Shown: piece after piece, positions 7,853 through 16,003 of the stretch
Layout: each line of letters starts with the position of its first letter
Position numbering within the stretch: the first letter of the stretch is position 1
Source of the DNA: Caldilineaceae bacterium bin5
Lineage (GTDB): Bacteria > Chloroflexota > Anaerolineae > Caldilineales > Caldilineaceae
NCBI GenBank assembly: GCA_002238445.1
Contig: MPML01000025.1
Span: forward strand, 1-59,893
Length of the DNA: 59,893 bases
Direction: 5' to 3'
Notes under the pieces: generated by a model
The model's input: the letters and a program-made list of their open reading frames with translations, nothing else
Databases searched by the model: none
What the model was told of the DNA's origin: nothing
Translations under genes and position numbers: made by a program

Positions 7853-8098
7853 ATGGCTGATCCCGGAAGAGAGGCTGAGCAGAGCCTGGGGCTCTTGGAA
7901 GAAGCCGTTCTCACTGTCCTTCGGCAGACCTATCCGGACGCTCTGAAGGCAACTCAAATCAATGACGCGTTGGGCATCGCGCACCCGCGTAGGGGTTACG
8001 ACAATTATCTGATAGATAGCGCCGTCAAGCGGCTGGAGAAACGGGGTTTCGTCGAACAGACCAGCGAACGCGGCCCTTGGAGATTGACCGTCACCTGA
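7853..8098 (+). CDS. Small winged-helix-like protein
   Basis: An 81-residue protein after TAGGAG. The sequence LGLLEEAVLTVLRQTYPDAL, then ATQINDALGI, then YLIDSAVKRLEKRGFVEQTS followed by GPWRLT has the helix-turn-helix-wing layout of small MarR/PadR-like winged-helix domains. It may be a DNA-binding regulator of a neighbour. It lies between element A copies 3 and 4, so the gene with its flanks could be a small mobile cassette. Confidence 0.6.
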   Translation: MADPGREAEQSLGLLEEAVLTVLRQTYPDALKATQINDALGIAHPRRGYDNYLIDSAVKRLEKRGFVEQTSERGPWRLTVT

Positions 8099-8117
8099 AT
8101 AAGTCCGCGCCCACTGG

Positions 8118-8215
8118 ACTATCCTGCCGTGCGCGCTCGCCTGTACCCGGGGAACAACAGCTTGGCAAGTGGCATCACACCTTTCCTGCAGAACGGAGGG
8201 CGAGTTTAGGAACAG
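8118..8215 (+). repeat. Dispersed element A, copy 4
   Basis: CCTGCCGTGCGCGC, then CTGTACCCGGGGAACAACAG, GGCAAGTGGCA and CTTTCCTGCAGAACGGAGGG. It starts about 20 bases after the stop of the winged-helix gene and ends about ten bases before the next possible start. Confidence 0.65.
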
Positions 8216-8223
8216 CCTCCAAT

Positions 8224-8379
8224 ATGGACAACATAACCGTAACCGACCTTCTTTTCCTTGTCCTGTTCTGGATCCTTATAGACCCAGTCGCAAACTACCT
8301 TTTGAAACGAACAAGGAAATTCCAGCGTCGGCTCCGCAAGCAAATGGGCCGAGGAATGACCTGGTCAGTGTCTAGCTAG
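8224..8379 (+). CDS. Small single-pass membrane protein
   Basis: A 51-residue frame from ATG 8224 (MDNITVTDLLFLVLFWILID). One hydrophobic segment (residues 8-26) is followed by a strongly basic tail (KRTRKFQRRLRKQMGRG), so the C terminus should stay in the cytoplasm. The ribosome-binding site is weak (AGGAA 13 bases upstream) and the upstream part of the longer open frame is element A. No family is recognised. Confidence 0.4.
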   Translation: MDNITVTDLLFLVLFWILIDPVANYLLKRTRKFQRRLRKQMGRGMTWSVSS

Positions 8380-8424
8380 GCATATAATTCCCGTCTATTT
8401 GTATCGAACAAAAGAGGATAAGCC

Positions 8425-9060
8425 ATGCCAAGACCAAGGATTAACCTTGAAATGATCGATGTGCCGGTCGGGTCTATCCTTACATTCAAGAATCACGAAG
8501 ATGTCACTTGCAAAGTTACCAACCAGAATCCTCCGAAAGTATGTTATAAGGGAGAGATCACCGGTCTGTCTAGAGCAGCACAAATGGCTGGTGGATGGAA
8601 TTACCCCGTTCGAGGGCCATCATTTTGGAGGTATGAGGGAGAACTTCTTACGGATCGCAGAGAACGCCTCGAAAAATTATCAAACGAAACAGATATAGGA
8701 GACGAAGCAATAGGACGCACCGCTCCTTTGCAATGTCATATGGAATCTACGGAGAAAAAGCACGACAAACTATCTACCATCGAGGTTTCAAGAGTAGACA
8801 TGGCAAAGGATGTATCAGTTGAATACCCACTGTATTTGCTTCATGTCAGAGATGACGAACTGTTTGGCGCTGGTTGGAAATTACTCTCCGAATCTTTTCT
8901 GATTGAGTGGCTAGAAAGTCGTCTTGCATCATCTGAGTTGGAACTCATAAAACAGGCGGCCGATAGTGGCTATACAACAAGATATGATAGTGAGTCGCAG
9001 CGGTTTGAAAGTGTTCCATCACAAAAAGAGTCATTTTTTGCTTCCTTTACTTCTGAATAA
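8425..9060 (+). CDS. Protein with an N-terminal RAMA-like domain
   Basis: A 211-residue protein starting MPRPRINLEMIDVPVGSILT. Residues about 10-85 resemble the RAMA (restriction enzyme adenine methylase associated) domain: GSILTFKNHEDVTCKV, then a GEITGLSRAAQ strand, then GPSFWRYEGELLTDRRERLE. RAMA domains are thought to read modified DNA. The C-terminal half (about 120-211) is acidic and not recognised. Its GC is lower than its neighbours, suggesting transfer. It is followed by an HNH fragment, which may once have been a partner nuclease; that link is inference. Confidence 0.65.
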   Translation: MPRPRINLEMIDVPVGSILTFKNHEDVTCKVTNQNPPKVCYKGEITGLSRAAQMAGGWNYPVRGPSFWRYEGELLTDRRERLEKLSNETDIGDEAIGRTAPLQCHMESTEKKHDKLSTIEVSRVDMAKDVSVEYPLYLLHVRDDELFGAGWKLLSESFLIEWLESRLASSELELIKQAADSGYTTRYDSESQRFESVPSQKESFFASFTSE

Positions 9061-9072
9061 TAGGAAAGGCCT

Positions 9073-9123
9073 ATGGTCCACTTCGAGCGTGCGGGCAACC
9101 GCTGCGAGCACTGCTGGGTTTAG
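9073..9123 (+). pseudogene. HNH endonuclease N-terminal fragment
   Basis: ATG 9073 opens MVHFERAGNRCEHCWV and stops at TAG 9121-9123. FERAGNRCExC is the same as residues 24-34 of the intact HNH at 4194. Only the first Cys knuckle remains. Confidence 0.65.
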
Positions 9124-9184
9124 CAGTCCGTGCAAAGCAGCAAAGAACATTCATAACGCATCTGAATTGACCAAGGAGGTTCAA

Positions 9185-10441
9185 ATGCCAAAGCGATCTG
9201 CTTTCTTTAGCCTGCTCCTCATCGCGGCACTGATGCTGGCCGCATGCGCCGCGCCGCCGGCCGCAGAAGCGCCCGCCTGGGGAAGCCTCGATGGCAGAGG
9301 CGCGCCTGCCGGCATCAGCGGCAAGGTCGTCGTCGAAGCGGGCGGAGTGATCCGCATCGGAGGCTCCTTTGCCCTGACCGGTCCCATCCCTACCCTCGGC
9401 CTGGACATCCGCCACGGCGCCGAACTGGCTGTCGACGACCTCAACGCGACCGGTGGACTCGAAGGCTTCATGTTCGAGCTGGTAGCCGAAGACGGCGCCT
9501 GCGACGGCACGCAAGGAACGAACGTCGGCAACAAATTCGCCGCCGACGCGACCATCGTCGCCGTCACCGGCGGCACCTGCTCTGGCGAGACCTTCGGCCT
9601 CCTGCCGATTCTGCAGGAGGCGCGCATCCCCTTCGTCAGCCCCAGCGCCACCAATCCCGACATCACCTCCCCGAACTGCGATGTCTGCAACCGCGTCGCC
9701 CTCAGCGACGCCCTCCAGGGCGCCGTCGATGCCGGTTATGTCTTCAGCGATCTGGGCCGCACCAAGGTAGCCGTCGTCCACGACAACTCCGACTATGGCA
9801 AAGGCGTTGCCGAAGTCTTCCGGAACAACATTTCCGGTCTGGGAGCCGAAGTAACCGGCTTCGAAGGCGTCCAGGTAGGCGATACCGACTTCCGTGCCAT
9901 GCTGTCCAGGGTTGGCGCCGGTGGGCCCCAGGCCGTCTTCTTCGGCGGATACGCCACCGAGGCCGGCCTCATCGCCCAGCAGATAACCGAAACACCCGGC
10001 CTCGAGGACACGGTCTTCATGAGCGTTGACGGCGCCTTCACCCAGCAGTATATCCAGGCCGCCGGCGCCGCTGCCGAAGGCACCTACATCTCCTTACTTG
10101 CCGGAGACGACTCCGAAGCGATGAACGTCGAATTCGACGCCAAGTACATCGAGAAATACGGCGTCAGCCCCGACGAGCTCGGCGCCTTCCACAGTCAGAG
10201 CTACGACTCCGTGATGCTGATCGCGGCCGCCATTGCCGCGGTTGCTACTATCGACGACAGCGGCAATCTCGTGCTCGACCGCGAGGAACTGATCGCCGCC
10301 ATTCGCGCCGCCGATGCCTTCGACGGCCTCACCGGCACGATCAAGTGCGACAGCATCGGCGAATGCGGCGCCGGCGGTGTCCAGATTTTCCAGGTCACCG
10401 ACGGCGCTTTCGTTCAGGTCTCCGGATTCGGAATGGAGTAA
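9185..10441 (+). CDS. ABC transporter substrate-binding lipoprotein, branched-chain amino acid type
   Basis: A 418-residue protein. The start at 9185 follows AAGGAGG. It has a lipoprotein leader (SLLLIAALMLAACAAPP, lipid-attached Cys 21) and a periplasmic-binding fold of the LivJ/LivK family: RIGGSFALTGPIPTLGLDIR (about 57-76), GGTCSGET, PFVSPSATNPDIT, VVHDNSDYGKGVAEVFR and GAFHSQSYDSVML. Members bind branched-chain amino acids, amides or related ligands and hand them to an ABC permease. No permease or ATPase gene lies next to it, so it is an orphan binding protein. A good terminator follows, so it is monocistronic. Confidence 0.9.
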   Translation: MPKRSAFFSLLLIAALMLAACAAPPAAEAPAWGSLDGRGAPAGISGKVVVEAGGVIRIGGSFALTGPIPTLGLDIRHGAELAVDDLNATGGLEGFMFELVAEDGACDGTQGTNVGNKFAADATIVAVTGGTCSGETFGLLPILQEARIPFVSPSATNPDITSPNCDVCNRVALSDALQGAVDAGYVFSDLGRTKVAVVHDNSDYGKGVAEVFRNNISGLGAEVTGFEGVQVGDTDFRAMLSRVGAGGPQAVFFGGYATEAGLIAQQITETPGLEDTVFMSVDGAFTQQYIQAAGAAAEGTYISLLAGDDSEAMNVEFDAKYIEKYGVSPDELGAFHSQSYDSVMLIAAAIAAVATIDDSGNLVLDREELIAAIRAADAFDGLTGTIKCDSIGECGAGGVQIFQVTDGAFVQVSGFGME

Positions 10442-10456
10442 ACCACAACACAATCA

Positions 10457-10491
10457 GGAGAGAGAACGTCCTCGTTCTCTCTCCTCTTTTA
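10457..10491 (+). terminator. Rho-independent terminator of the substrate-binding protein gene
   Basis: A perfect 12-bp stem (AGGAGAGAGAAC pairing with GTTCTCTCTCCT) with a six-base loop is followed by CTTTT. It lies 16 bases after the stop codon. Confidence 0.85.
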
Positions 10492-10567
10492 CCAACGCCG
10501 GGACCAGGGAAACGCCGGGCAGCTGTCACGGGACGGCCTGCCGGCGAACTGATAAGGAGGGCGGCAA

Positions 10568-10816
10568 ATGGACGTGGCGGGTGAATTGGCAACGAAATTG
10601 AGGAATATGCGGCAAGCGGCCCCCCACGGCCGGAAAATTGCTGCCGTTCATCTGTTTGGCATCATCTATGCGCAGGAGCTTGAGGGCATGAACCTCCAGG
10701 CCATTGCTGTGCGGGCGGGCTGCAGGCCCGGTTTGGGGGGAGAGATCCGAAAAGGCGTTGTCTTGGCGGAGTATGTCGAGCCTATCTCATATTTCCGCAC
10801 CGATTGGCTGCAATGA
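10568..10816 (+). CDS. Conserved-looking small protein, HTH-like
   Basis: An 82-residue protein (MDVAGELATKLRNMRQAAPH) after AAGGAGG with a seven-base spacer, the strongest translation signal nearby. The pattern KIAAVHLFGIIYAQELEGMN then LQAIAVRAGCRPGLGGEIRK looks like a two-helix domain with a helix-turn-helix (LQAIAVRAG). It may bind DNA. Function unknown. No partner is evident; the next gene begins 40 bases downstream. Confidence 0.6.
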   Translation: MDVAGELATKLRNMRQAAPHGRKIAAVHLFGIIYAQELEGMNLQAIAVRAGCRPGLGGEIRKGVVLAEYVEPISYFRTDWLQ

Positions 10817-10855
10817 TACGAAGAAAAGGAGACAACGCAAAATGAGTGGCAGAAG

Positions 10856-11206
10856 ATGAGCGCAGAAAACGCGAGGGCGCGCTTTCCTGATAGGCGGGGC
10901 ACGACCAGGCAGGCAGTTCTGGATTGGGGCGGACAAATGGTGAGCCAAATTCTGCGGACTACGCAAGAAGACATCAATGAGTTGATGGAGATTCAACAGC
11001 AGAACTCCCCTTTCAACTTCAGCTGCAACCAAGTGGGGAAAGTCTGGCCAGCGCCTGGGCTTGGTTACACTCAGCTAGAGGACAGGGCATATGTAGACTT
11101 TGATCTTCTAAACAAAATTGTGCGGATTGTGCTGCAACGTGACTATCGGGGAAGGCGGTTTTACCTGACACGTGAGGGGGCGTTTCTTAGCGACAGCGAC
11201 GAATAG
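10856..11206 (+). CDS. Hypothetical protein
   Basis: A 116-residue protein (MSAENARARFPDRRGTTRQA). A five-codon ORF (MSGRR) with a good AAAAGGAG site ends in the ATGA that forms this start, so translation is probably coupled to it. The C-terminal part (YVDFDLLNKIVRIVLQRDYR, GRRFYLTREGAFL) has a mixed αβ pattern. No family recognised. Confidence 0.5.
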   Translation: MSAENARARFPDRRGTTRQAVLDWGGQMVSQILRTTQEDINELMEIQQQNSPFNFSCNQVGKVWPAPGLGYTQLEDRAYVDFDLLNKIVRIVLQRDYRGRRFYLTREGAFLSDSDE

Positions 11207-11323
11207 ATTGTGGAGTTTCTCTTTTTGGATTAGCCAATTATGCCTGCCCCCAACTGGGCCAACCGCATCATGTGGACGGGCGACAGCCAGAAAAACACAC
11301 ATGAAGCCTCCCCGTGAAACGAA

Positions 11324-11452
11324 ATGCTTGAAGAAATCAGACGGATCATAGAGGCGCAAAAGCGCGCCTGGATCGAAGCGGCGTTTTGGTTGGGGACCGA
11401 AGCAGCGTTTTGGCTGGCCCTGGCACTCGGCGCCGCAATAGTTTTCGATTAG
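11324..11452 (+). CDS. Possible 42-residue membrane peptide
   Basis: ATG 11324 to TAG 11450-11452 encodes MLEEIRRIIEAQKRAWIEAA followed by FWLGTEAAFWLALALGAAIV and FD. A charged amphipathic helix leads into one hydrophobic helix. There is no clear ribosome-binding site and no homologue that I recognise, so it may be a remnant. Confidence 0.3.
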   Translation: MLEEIRRIIEAQKRAWIEAAFWLGTEAAFWLALALGAAIVFD

Positions 11453-11510
11453 ACATGGCTTGCCTGTATCACCGCGGGGCTGGCCAGACGAACACGCACA
11501 GGGAGACCCC

Positions 11511-12731
11511 ATGAAACGCGCACTCATCATCGCACTGCTGGCGGTGGCGGTTCTGGCGCCGGCAGCGCTGCTGGCACAGGACGAGGATGTGTCGCTGAAG
11601 GGGCTGGTCGGGTACGTGAAAGCGCTGCAGCGGCGTGTCGGGGAGATTGAGCAACGTCTGGCCGCCATCGAAACCGCGATCGCACCAACGCCCACGGCCA
11701 CGCTGACACCCACGCCTGAAAACAGGGCTAGCCTGACGATTGGGCGCCGGATGAATGTGCGGCGTGGCCCTGGGACGCATTACGAAATCATCGGCACGGC
11801 AGACACGGGCGACACCTTCGAGATCACGGGGAAGAATCTGAGCCAGGACTGGTGGCAGATCGAGTATGAGAGCGACGCGGCCTGGGTCTATGCGCCCTAT
11901 GTGACGACGTTCGATGACGGCAACGTGGAGATTGTGCCGACACCGACGCCTACAGCTAAGACGACTCCTGCGGCCGAAGAGATCACTCTGAACACCCCCG
12001 TCGAAATGCCTCGTGCAATGCTGTTCGCCGCATATGCCTGGCCCGTGGGGACAGCCATGGACGAGATATTGGTTAGCTTCACTGTTGACAACGACGTTGA
12101 GCTTGGCGGCAATCATGGTCTCTACCTCATCGCTTGCACTGCGTTCTCCATCGCCGGAGACGGCGCTTATTTCGGGCTGCAGACTGACGTCAGCGATCCC
12201 GCCAGAGGCAACTTGGGCAAAGGCGCTATATTCTCGCGCTGGTACGAAAACAACGAGACGGCCGAAGTCCGGCTCGCAGACACCAGGGTTCCCGAACGCG
12301 GCTGGACGGAATCGGGCGATTACGAAGGCAACTTTGTTAGCGTCAGGGGCAGGTACCAGTGGGGCGCCGGCGACTATACACTCAAAGTCGCCGCACAAGA
12401 AGCCGACAACGTAGGCCAGTGGTACGGGCTCTGGGTTATCGACGGCAGCGGCAAGGAGACGTGGATCGGCTCCTTGCGGTTCTCACCCGGGGCCAGGATT
12501 GACCCTGTCTGCTATTCGACCGTCGAGGTCTATGGTGGCCCGCCGCTGAAACCGGCCAACGTCCCGTACTGGAAGGTCTCAGTGAATCCGCCGACAGGAA
12601 ACGGTATACCCGCTGCCCTTGTAGAGACCTGGTATCCGCAGAACGTCGAGAGCCTGAGGAACGCTTTGATAACGGTCAATGGCGCGCGCGTCACCTTCGA
12701 AGTGGGGTTGGACTACATCGCTCACGAATGA
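11511..12731 (+). CDS. Secreted SH3b-domain protein with Pro-Thr linkers
   Basis: A 406-residue exported protein. The signal peptide MKRALIIALLAVAVLAPAAL is followed by a short coiled coil (LKGLVGYVKALQRRVGEIEQ, about 28-55), a first PTPTATLTPTP linker, an SH3b domain (about 74-130: TIGRRMNVRRGPGTHYEIIG, WWQIEYESDAAWVYAPYV), a second PT linker, and a 250-residue C-terminal region that looks β-rich and is not recognised. SH3b domains usually bind cell-wall material or act as adhesion modules. The start follows GGGAG. The coiled coil plus linker design is repeated in the protein at 46267. Confidence 0.75.
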   Translation: MKRALIIALLAVAVLAPAALLAQDEDVSLKGLVGYVKALQRRVGEIEQRLAAIETAIAPTPTATLTPTPENRASLTIGRRMNVRRGPGTHYEIIGTADTGDTFEITGKNLSQDWWQIEYESDAAWVYAPYVTTFDDGNVEIVPTPTPTAKTTPAAEEITLNTPVEMPRAMLFAAYAWPVGTAMDEILVSFTVDNDVELGGNHGLYLIACTAFSIAGDGAYFGLQTDVSDPARGNLGKGAIFSRWYENNETAEVRLADTRVPERGWTESGDYEGNFVSVRGRYQWGAGDYTLKVAAQEADNVGQWYGLWVIDGSGKETWIGSLRFSPGARIDPVCYSTVEVYGGPPLKPANVPYWKVSVNPPTGNGIPAALVETWYPQNVESLRNALITVNGARVTFEVGLDYIAHE

Positions 12732-12840
12732 ACGCCTGCTTAGAGCGAGCCCGACTCTCCTCTCGTCTGTTCGAATCCTGTTCCCCGTCTGGCAATCCCT
12801 TTGCCAGATTTTCCAATACGCTCTGATAGGAGAAATAGCC

Positions 12841-13005
12841 GTGAACACATGCCCCTCTTGCAATGCTGATGTGATTGCCGGAAAGCGATCGTGTGCGAGC
12901 TGTCGCGCCAATGTCGTTGATCCTCAAATCGGCAGCCTATCCACTCCGACTGGCGCTGTGTATCGCGTTGACAGTGGTCGCGGTACACCGTATGGCGCCA
13001 GCTGA
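12841..13005 (+). CDS. Small zinc-ribbon protein, probably the front part of a broken gene
   Basis: GTG 12841 follows TAGGAG. The 54-residue product starts with a clear zinc ribbon, CPSCNADVIAGKRSCASC (two CxxC knuckles), then runs on without a recognisable domain. In the family style seen here a zinc ribbon is often followed by a membrane helix; that helix is present in the next frame (LRLALCIALTVVAV), so a frameshift near 12930 is likely. Confidence 0.45.
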   Translation: MNTCPSCNADVIAGKRSCASCRANVVDPQIGSLSTPTGAVYRVDSGRGTPYGAS

Positions 13006-13234
13006 GCCCTCTGTGACATCTGTGCCGGTTGCCGCCCCGGATAGAGAGCCGCTGGTCGCGCGCTACCCGGCTACGGTGCCAGGCATGGCGGCGGCAGACA
13101 CCCAGAGCAGGAACTCCGGCAAGCCGAACCCGGCGCACAGCTGTCTCTGTCTGTTCGAGGCTGACCGCCTCTCAGCGGCGAGAGGGGTACACATTGGAAT
13201 TAACCAGACCATACCGGACGCCGGTTCAGAATGA
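12914..13234 (+). pseudogene. Frameshifted remainder: membrane helix plus LRR-protein N-terminal motif
   Basis: In the +1 frame relative to the zinc ribbon: a helix (PLRLALCIALTVVAVHRM), a short linker, then DREPLVARYPAT. The latter matches the DREALVALYQAT motif that precedes the repeats of the LRR protein at 13262. After it the frame loses similarity. With the zinc ribbon it appears to be one decayed relative of the LRR gene. Confidence 0.45.
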
Positions 13235-13261
13235 AGCGACTATTCAGAAAGGCAGGGTCGA

Positions 13262-14410
13262 ATGATGCGGCAGAAAATCGCTGGAAATCGTCGTTATCTC
13301 CTCCTCGCAACTGTACTGGCTATAGCCGTTCCGGCTCTGTGGTTCACGTTCATATGGGTTGTGGCGCCCGGCCTTCCCCCCGTTCCCACATCCACGGGTC
13401 CGGTTCCCACACCCACAGATGTGGCGCCCAGCCCTTCCCCCGTTCCCACACCTACGGATCCGGTTCCTACACCCACAGATGTGGCGGTGGCGCCATCTCC
13501 GGCCGGCGCGGACAGGGAGGCGTTGGTCGCGCTCTACCAGGCTACCGACGGCGCCAACTGGCGCGACAACGGCAGCTGGCTGAGCGACGCGCCGCTCTAC
13601 CTTTGGCACGGCGTCATCGCCGACGAGAGCGGTCATGTTTTCAGACTGAATCTCACAGAGAACGGACTGAGCGGTGCGATTCCGGCCGCGTTGGGCAACC
13701 TCACCAACCTGGTAGATTTGAACCTTTCAGGCAATCAGTTGAGTGGAGAGATTCCACCAGCACTGGGCAACCTCACCAACCTGGAAGAGCTGGACCTCTA
13801 TAGCAACGAGTTGAGCGGTGCGATCCCGGCCGAACTGGGCAACCTCACCAACCTGACAAGGCTGCGCCTCCCCGACAACCAGTTGAGCGGAGAGATTCCG
13901 GCCGAACTGGACAACCTCACCAACCTGGAATATCTGGCCCTCTGGAGCAACCAGTTGAGCGGAGAGATTCCGGCCGCGTTGGGCAACCTCACCAACCTGG
14001 AACGGCTGGAGCTTTCAGGCAATCAGTTGAGTGGAGAGATTCCGGCCGAACTGGGCAACCTCACCAACCTGGAACAGCTGGAGCTTCAATACAACCGGTT
14101 GAGCGGTGCGATCCCGGCCGAACTGGGCAACTTCACCAACCTGAGAGCGCTGGATCTCAGGGACAACCGGTTGAGCGGTGCGATCCCGGCCGAACTGGGC
14201 AACCTCACCAACCTGAGAGCGCTGCTCCTCTCCGGCAACCAGTTGAGCGGAGAGATCCCGGCCGAACTGGGCAACCTTACCAACCTGAGTGAATTGAAAC
14301 TCGCACGCAACGAGTTGCGTGGCTGCGTGCCGGCAGCTTGGCGCAATGTAAATAACAGTGACCTGTTTTACACCGACAGCCCGGGGTTGCCGTTTTGCGA
14401 CGCGTCATAG
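13262..14410 (+). CDS. Membrane-anchored leucine-rich-repeat protein
   Basis: A 382-residue protein. One N-terminal membrane segment (YLLLATVLAIAVPALWFTFI) anchors it with the rest outside; a Pro-Thr linker (PVPTPTDVAPSPSPVPTPTD) follows. Residues about 85-115 hold the motif DREALVALYQATDGANWRDN found before plant-type repeats. Then about ten 24-residue LRRs of the form LSGEIPAELGNLTNLxxLxL run to a cap ending GCVPAAWRN. The extracellular repeat surface should bind a protein or glycan partner. Near-identical 72-bp units mean that repeat number can change by recombination. Confidence 0.85.
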   Translation: MMRQKIAGNRRYLLLATVLAIAVPALWFTFIWVVAPGLPPVPTSTGPVPTPTDVAPSPSPVPTPTDPVPTPTDVAVAPSPAGADREALVALYQATDGANWRDNGSWLSDAPLYLWHGVIADESGHVFRLNLTENGLSGAIPAALGNLTNLVDLNLSGNQLSGEIPPALGNLTNLEELDLYSNELSGAIPAELGNLTNLTRLRLPDNQLSGEIPAELDNLTNLEYLALWSNQLSGEIPAALGNLTNLERLELSGNQLSGEIPAELGNLTNLEQLELQYNRLSGAIPAELGNFTNLRALDLRDNRLSGAIPAELGNLTNLRALLLSGNQLSGEIPAELGNLTNLSELKLARNELRGCVPAAWRNVNNSDLFYTDSPGLPFCDAS

Positions 14411-14682
14411 ACGACAAGCCCCGCCACGGCCGCCGCCGCGGACAGGGAGGCGCTGGTCGCGCTCTACCCGGCTACCGACGGCGTCAACTGGCTGAGCGCC
14501 GCGCCGCTCGATGCCTGGCACGGTGTCACGACCGAAACCTGACAGTGCTGTCCCTCGCCGGCAACCGGTTGACCGGATGCGTACCCGCAGTCTGGCGAAA
14601 TGTAGAGAAAAATGACCTGAGCCGCCTTAGTCTGCCCTTTTGTGGCGTTGGTACCGCCACGGACGCGGCGTATATCGCCTAG
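14411..14682 (+). pseudogene. Internally deleted second copy of the LRR gene
   Basis: One frame gives ADREALVALYPATDGVNW, LSAAPLDAWHGVTTET and a stop; another frame then gives RNLTVLSLAGNRLTGCVPAV and WRNVEKNDLSRLSLPFC. These are the front and back ends of the preceding LRR protein with most repeats lost and the frame broken. Confidence 0.7.
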
Positions 14683-14909
14683 GAAAAGGTCCGGGCTGTC
14701 CACGCCTGGGCCCTCCGATCCCGCCTGGTCGAAAAGTACACACCCGCAACTGCCAACTAAGTGATCGCCGCGATCAAAAGCACCCTGAAGTCCGCCTGGT
14801 GCCTCGAACTGATCGATACTGTAACCTTTGTAATCGGCCAATTGCAACCTTTACCCTCGGCTGATTGCAACCTTAGTTCCGGACCTCCAATTCAGCCGGA
14901 CCCTGCCGG

Positions 14910-15227
14910 CTAACGAACAGCCTTCACTTGGAGCTGCACGCCCTCATGCTGCTGAATGCAGCGGATGACCTCGAACAGATTGCGGGTGTGGGGATTTCCG
15001 GACGGGCCGAACATACGCATCAGACTCTTGGGCGGCTTGTTCGTGAGGGCGCCCAGTTCCTCGAACCCGATGGTGGCGTTGATGTAATCGCGCAGCACGA
15101 TCTTGCCCGTATCCACGTCTCCTGCCAGCAGGCACTCGACGCCTTCCTCCAGCAACCCTTCTCGAAATGCCGGGTCGCGTTCGGCGCGGACCTGCACGGT
15201 CTCTTTGAAGTCACGGGTGAGCGGCAT
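14910..15227 (-). CDS. higA: HigA-type antitoxin (addiction module, COG3636 style)
   Basis: A 105-residue protein three bases downstream of the toxin gene. MPLTRDFKETVQVRAERDPA, then LLEEGVECLLAGDVDTGKIV LRDY, ATIGFEELGALTNKPPKSL and MRMFGPSGNPHTRNLFEV are the hallmarks of this HTH antitoxin family. It should neutralise the toxin and bind the operator upstream of it. Toxin-first order is normal for HigBA. Confidence 0.88.
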   Translation of the reverse strand: MPLTRDFKETVQVRAERDPAFREGLLEEGVECLLAGDVDTGKIVLRDYINATIGFEELGALTNKPPKSLMRMFGPSGNPHTRNLFEVIRCIQQHEGVQLQVKAVR

Positions 15228-15230
15228 CTT

Positions 15231-15560
15231 TCACACCTCCTCCTGCTTGCGGCGCCTGTACGCCTGCCAGAGTGCACGCGCGCCTTCAATGTCCCTCTGC
15301 TGGCGGGCCTTTGTGCCACCACCGAGTAGGATTATCAATGTGTCCCCATCTCTGCCGAAATAGACTCTGTAGCCTGGACCGATGTTTATGCGGCACTCCA
15401 ACACCCCTCTGCCAACACCTCTGACGTTGGACAGGTTGCCAGCCTCCATGCGGGCGAGGTATGTCCTCACTCTGGCCGCTGCCCCGGCGTCGAGACCGTC
15501 GAACCAGCGACCGAATGGACTGCGACCTCGGTTGTCTATGTATTCTCTGATCTCGATCAT
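15231..15560 (-). CDS. higB: HigB/RelE-like toxin (addiction module killer)
   Basis: A 109-residue protein of the RelE/ParE fold: MIEIREYIDNRGRSPFGRWF, DAGAAARVRTYLARMEAGNL, GVGRGVLECRINIGPGYRVY and FGRDGDTLIILLGGGTKARQ. Family members cut mRNA on the ribosome; that activity is inferred, not seen. It is the first gene of a two-gene operon with the antitoxin and has a palindromic operator eight bases before its start. Confidence 0.88.
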   Translation of the reverse strand: MIEIREYIDNRGRSPFGRWFDGLDAGAAARVRTYLARMEAGNLSNVRGVGRGVLECRINIGPGYRVYFGRDGDTLIILLGGGTKARQQRDIEGARALWQAYRRRKQEEV

Positions 15561-15567
15561 GTTGATA

Positions 15568-15587
15568 TGGTAACGCTATCGTTACCA
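15568..15587. promoter_or_regulatory. Palindromic operator of the HigBA-type operon
   Basis: TGGTAACG, a CTAT spacer, and its exact complement CGTTACCA lie directly upstream of the toxin start. This is the usual place for autoregulation by an HTH antitoxin. Confidence 0.7.
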
Positions 15588-15752
15588 TTATGCAAGGTTT
15601 CGTCCAGACAGCGTGCAGACTGAACATCGAAGTCGACAATGTCAATTCTTTCGTGTAGTCAAACAAAACTCAAATATAACTTGACGAAATACGACATAGC
15701 AAAACTTGGATAATACTGAAAGCGGCAAGCGACGATACCTGCCGCTCTCTCT

Positions 15753-15980
15753 CTATGCAAAACGCAAGGCGCATCCACAGATCGATCGGCTCAAGATGGA
15801 ACTTAAGTGGTTGAAAAAATCGTCGGCCCCTCGTAATTCAACGAACAACGGAGACTGCTCCCCATTGTAGGCTTTGACGATCGCGCCGGACTTCTGTATC
15901 ATCTCCATATCACCGTCAGCACACCACGACCTGAAGAATCCATAACCGTACATTCCCCGTCTAAGGATTGCGTCTTTCAT
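15753..15980 (-). CDS. Doubtful small ORF
   Basis: A 75-codon frame (MKDAILRRGMYGYGFFRSWC ... FFNHLSSILSRSICGCALRF). The composition is protein-like but there is no ribosome-binding site and no known family. It may be a piece of a lost gene. The 15588-15752 stretch beside it is AT-rich and probably holds promoters. Confidence 0.25.
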   Translation of the reverse strand: MKDAILRRGMYGYGFFRSWCADGDMEMIQKSGAIVKAYNGEQSPLFVELRGADDFFNHLSSILSRSICGCALRFA

Positions 15981-16003
15981 AAGATGAAGGGAGACTGAAC
16001 CGG

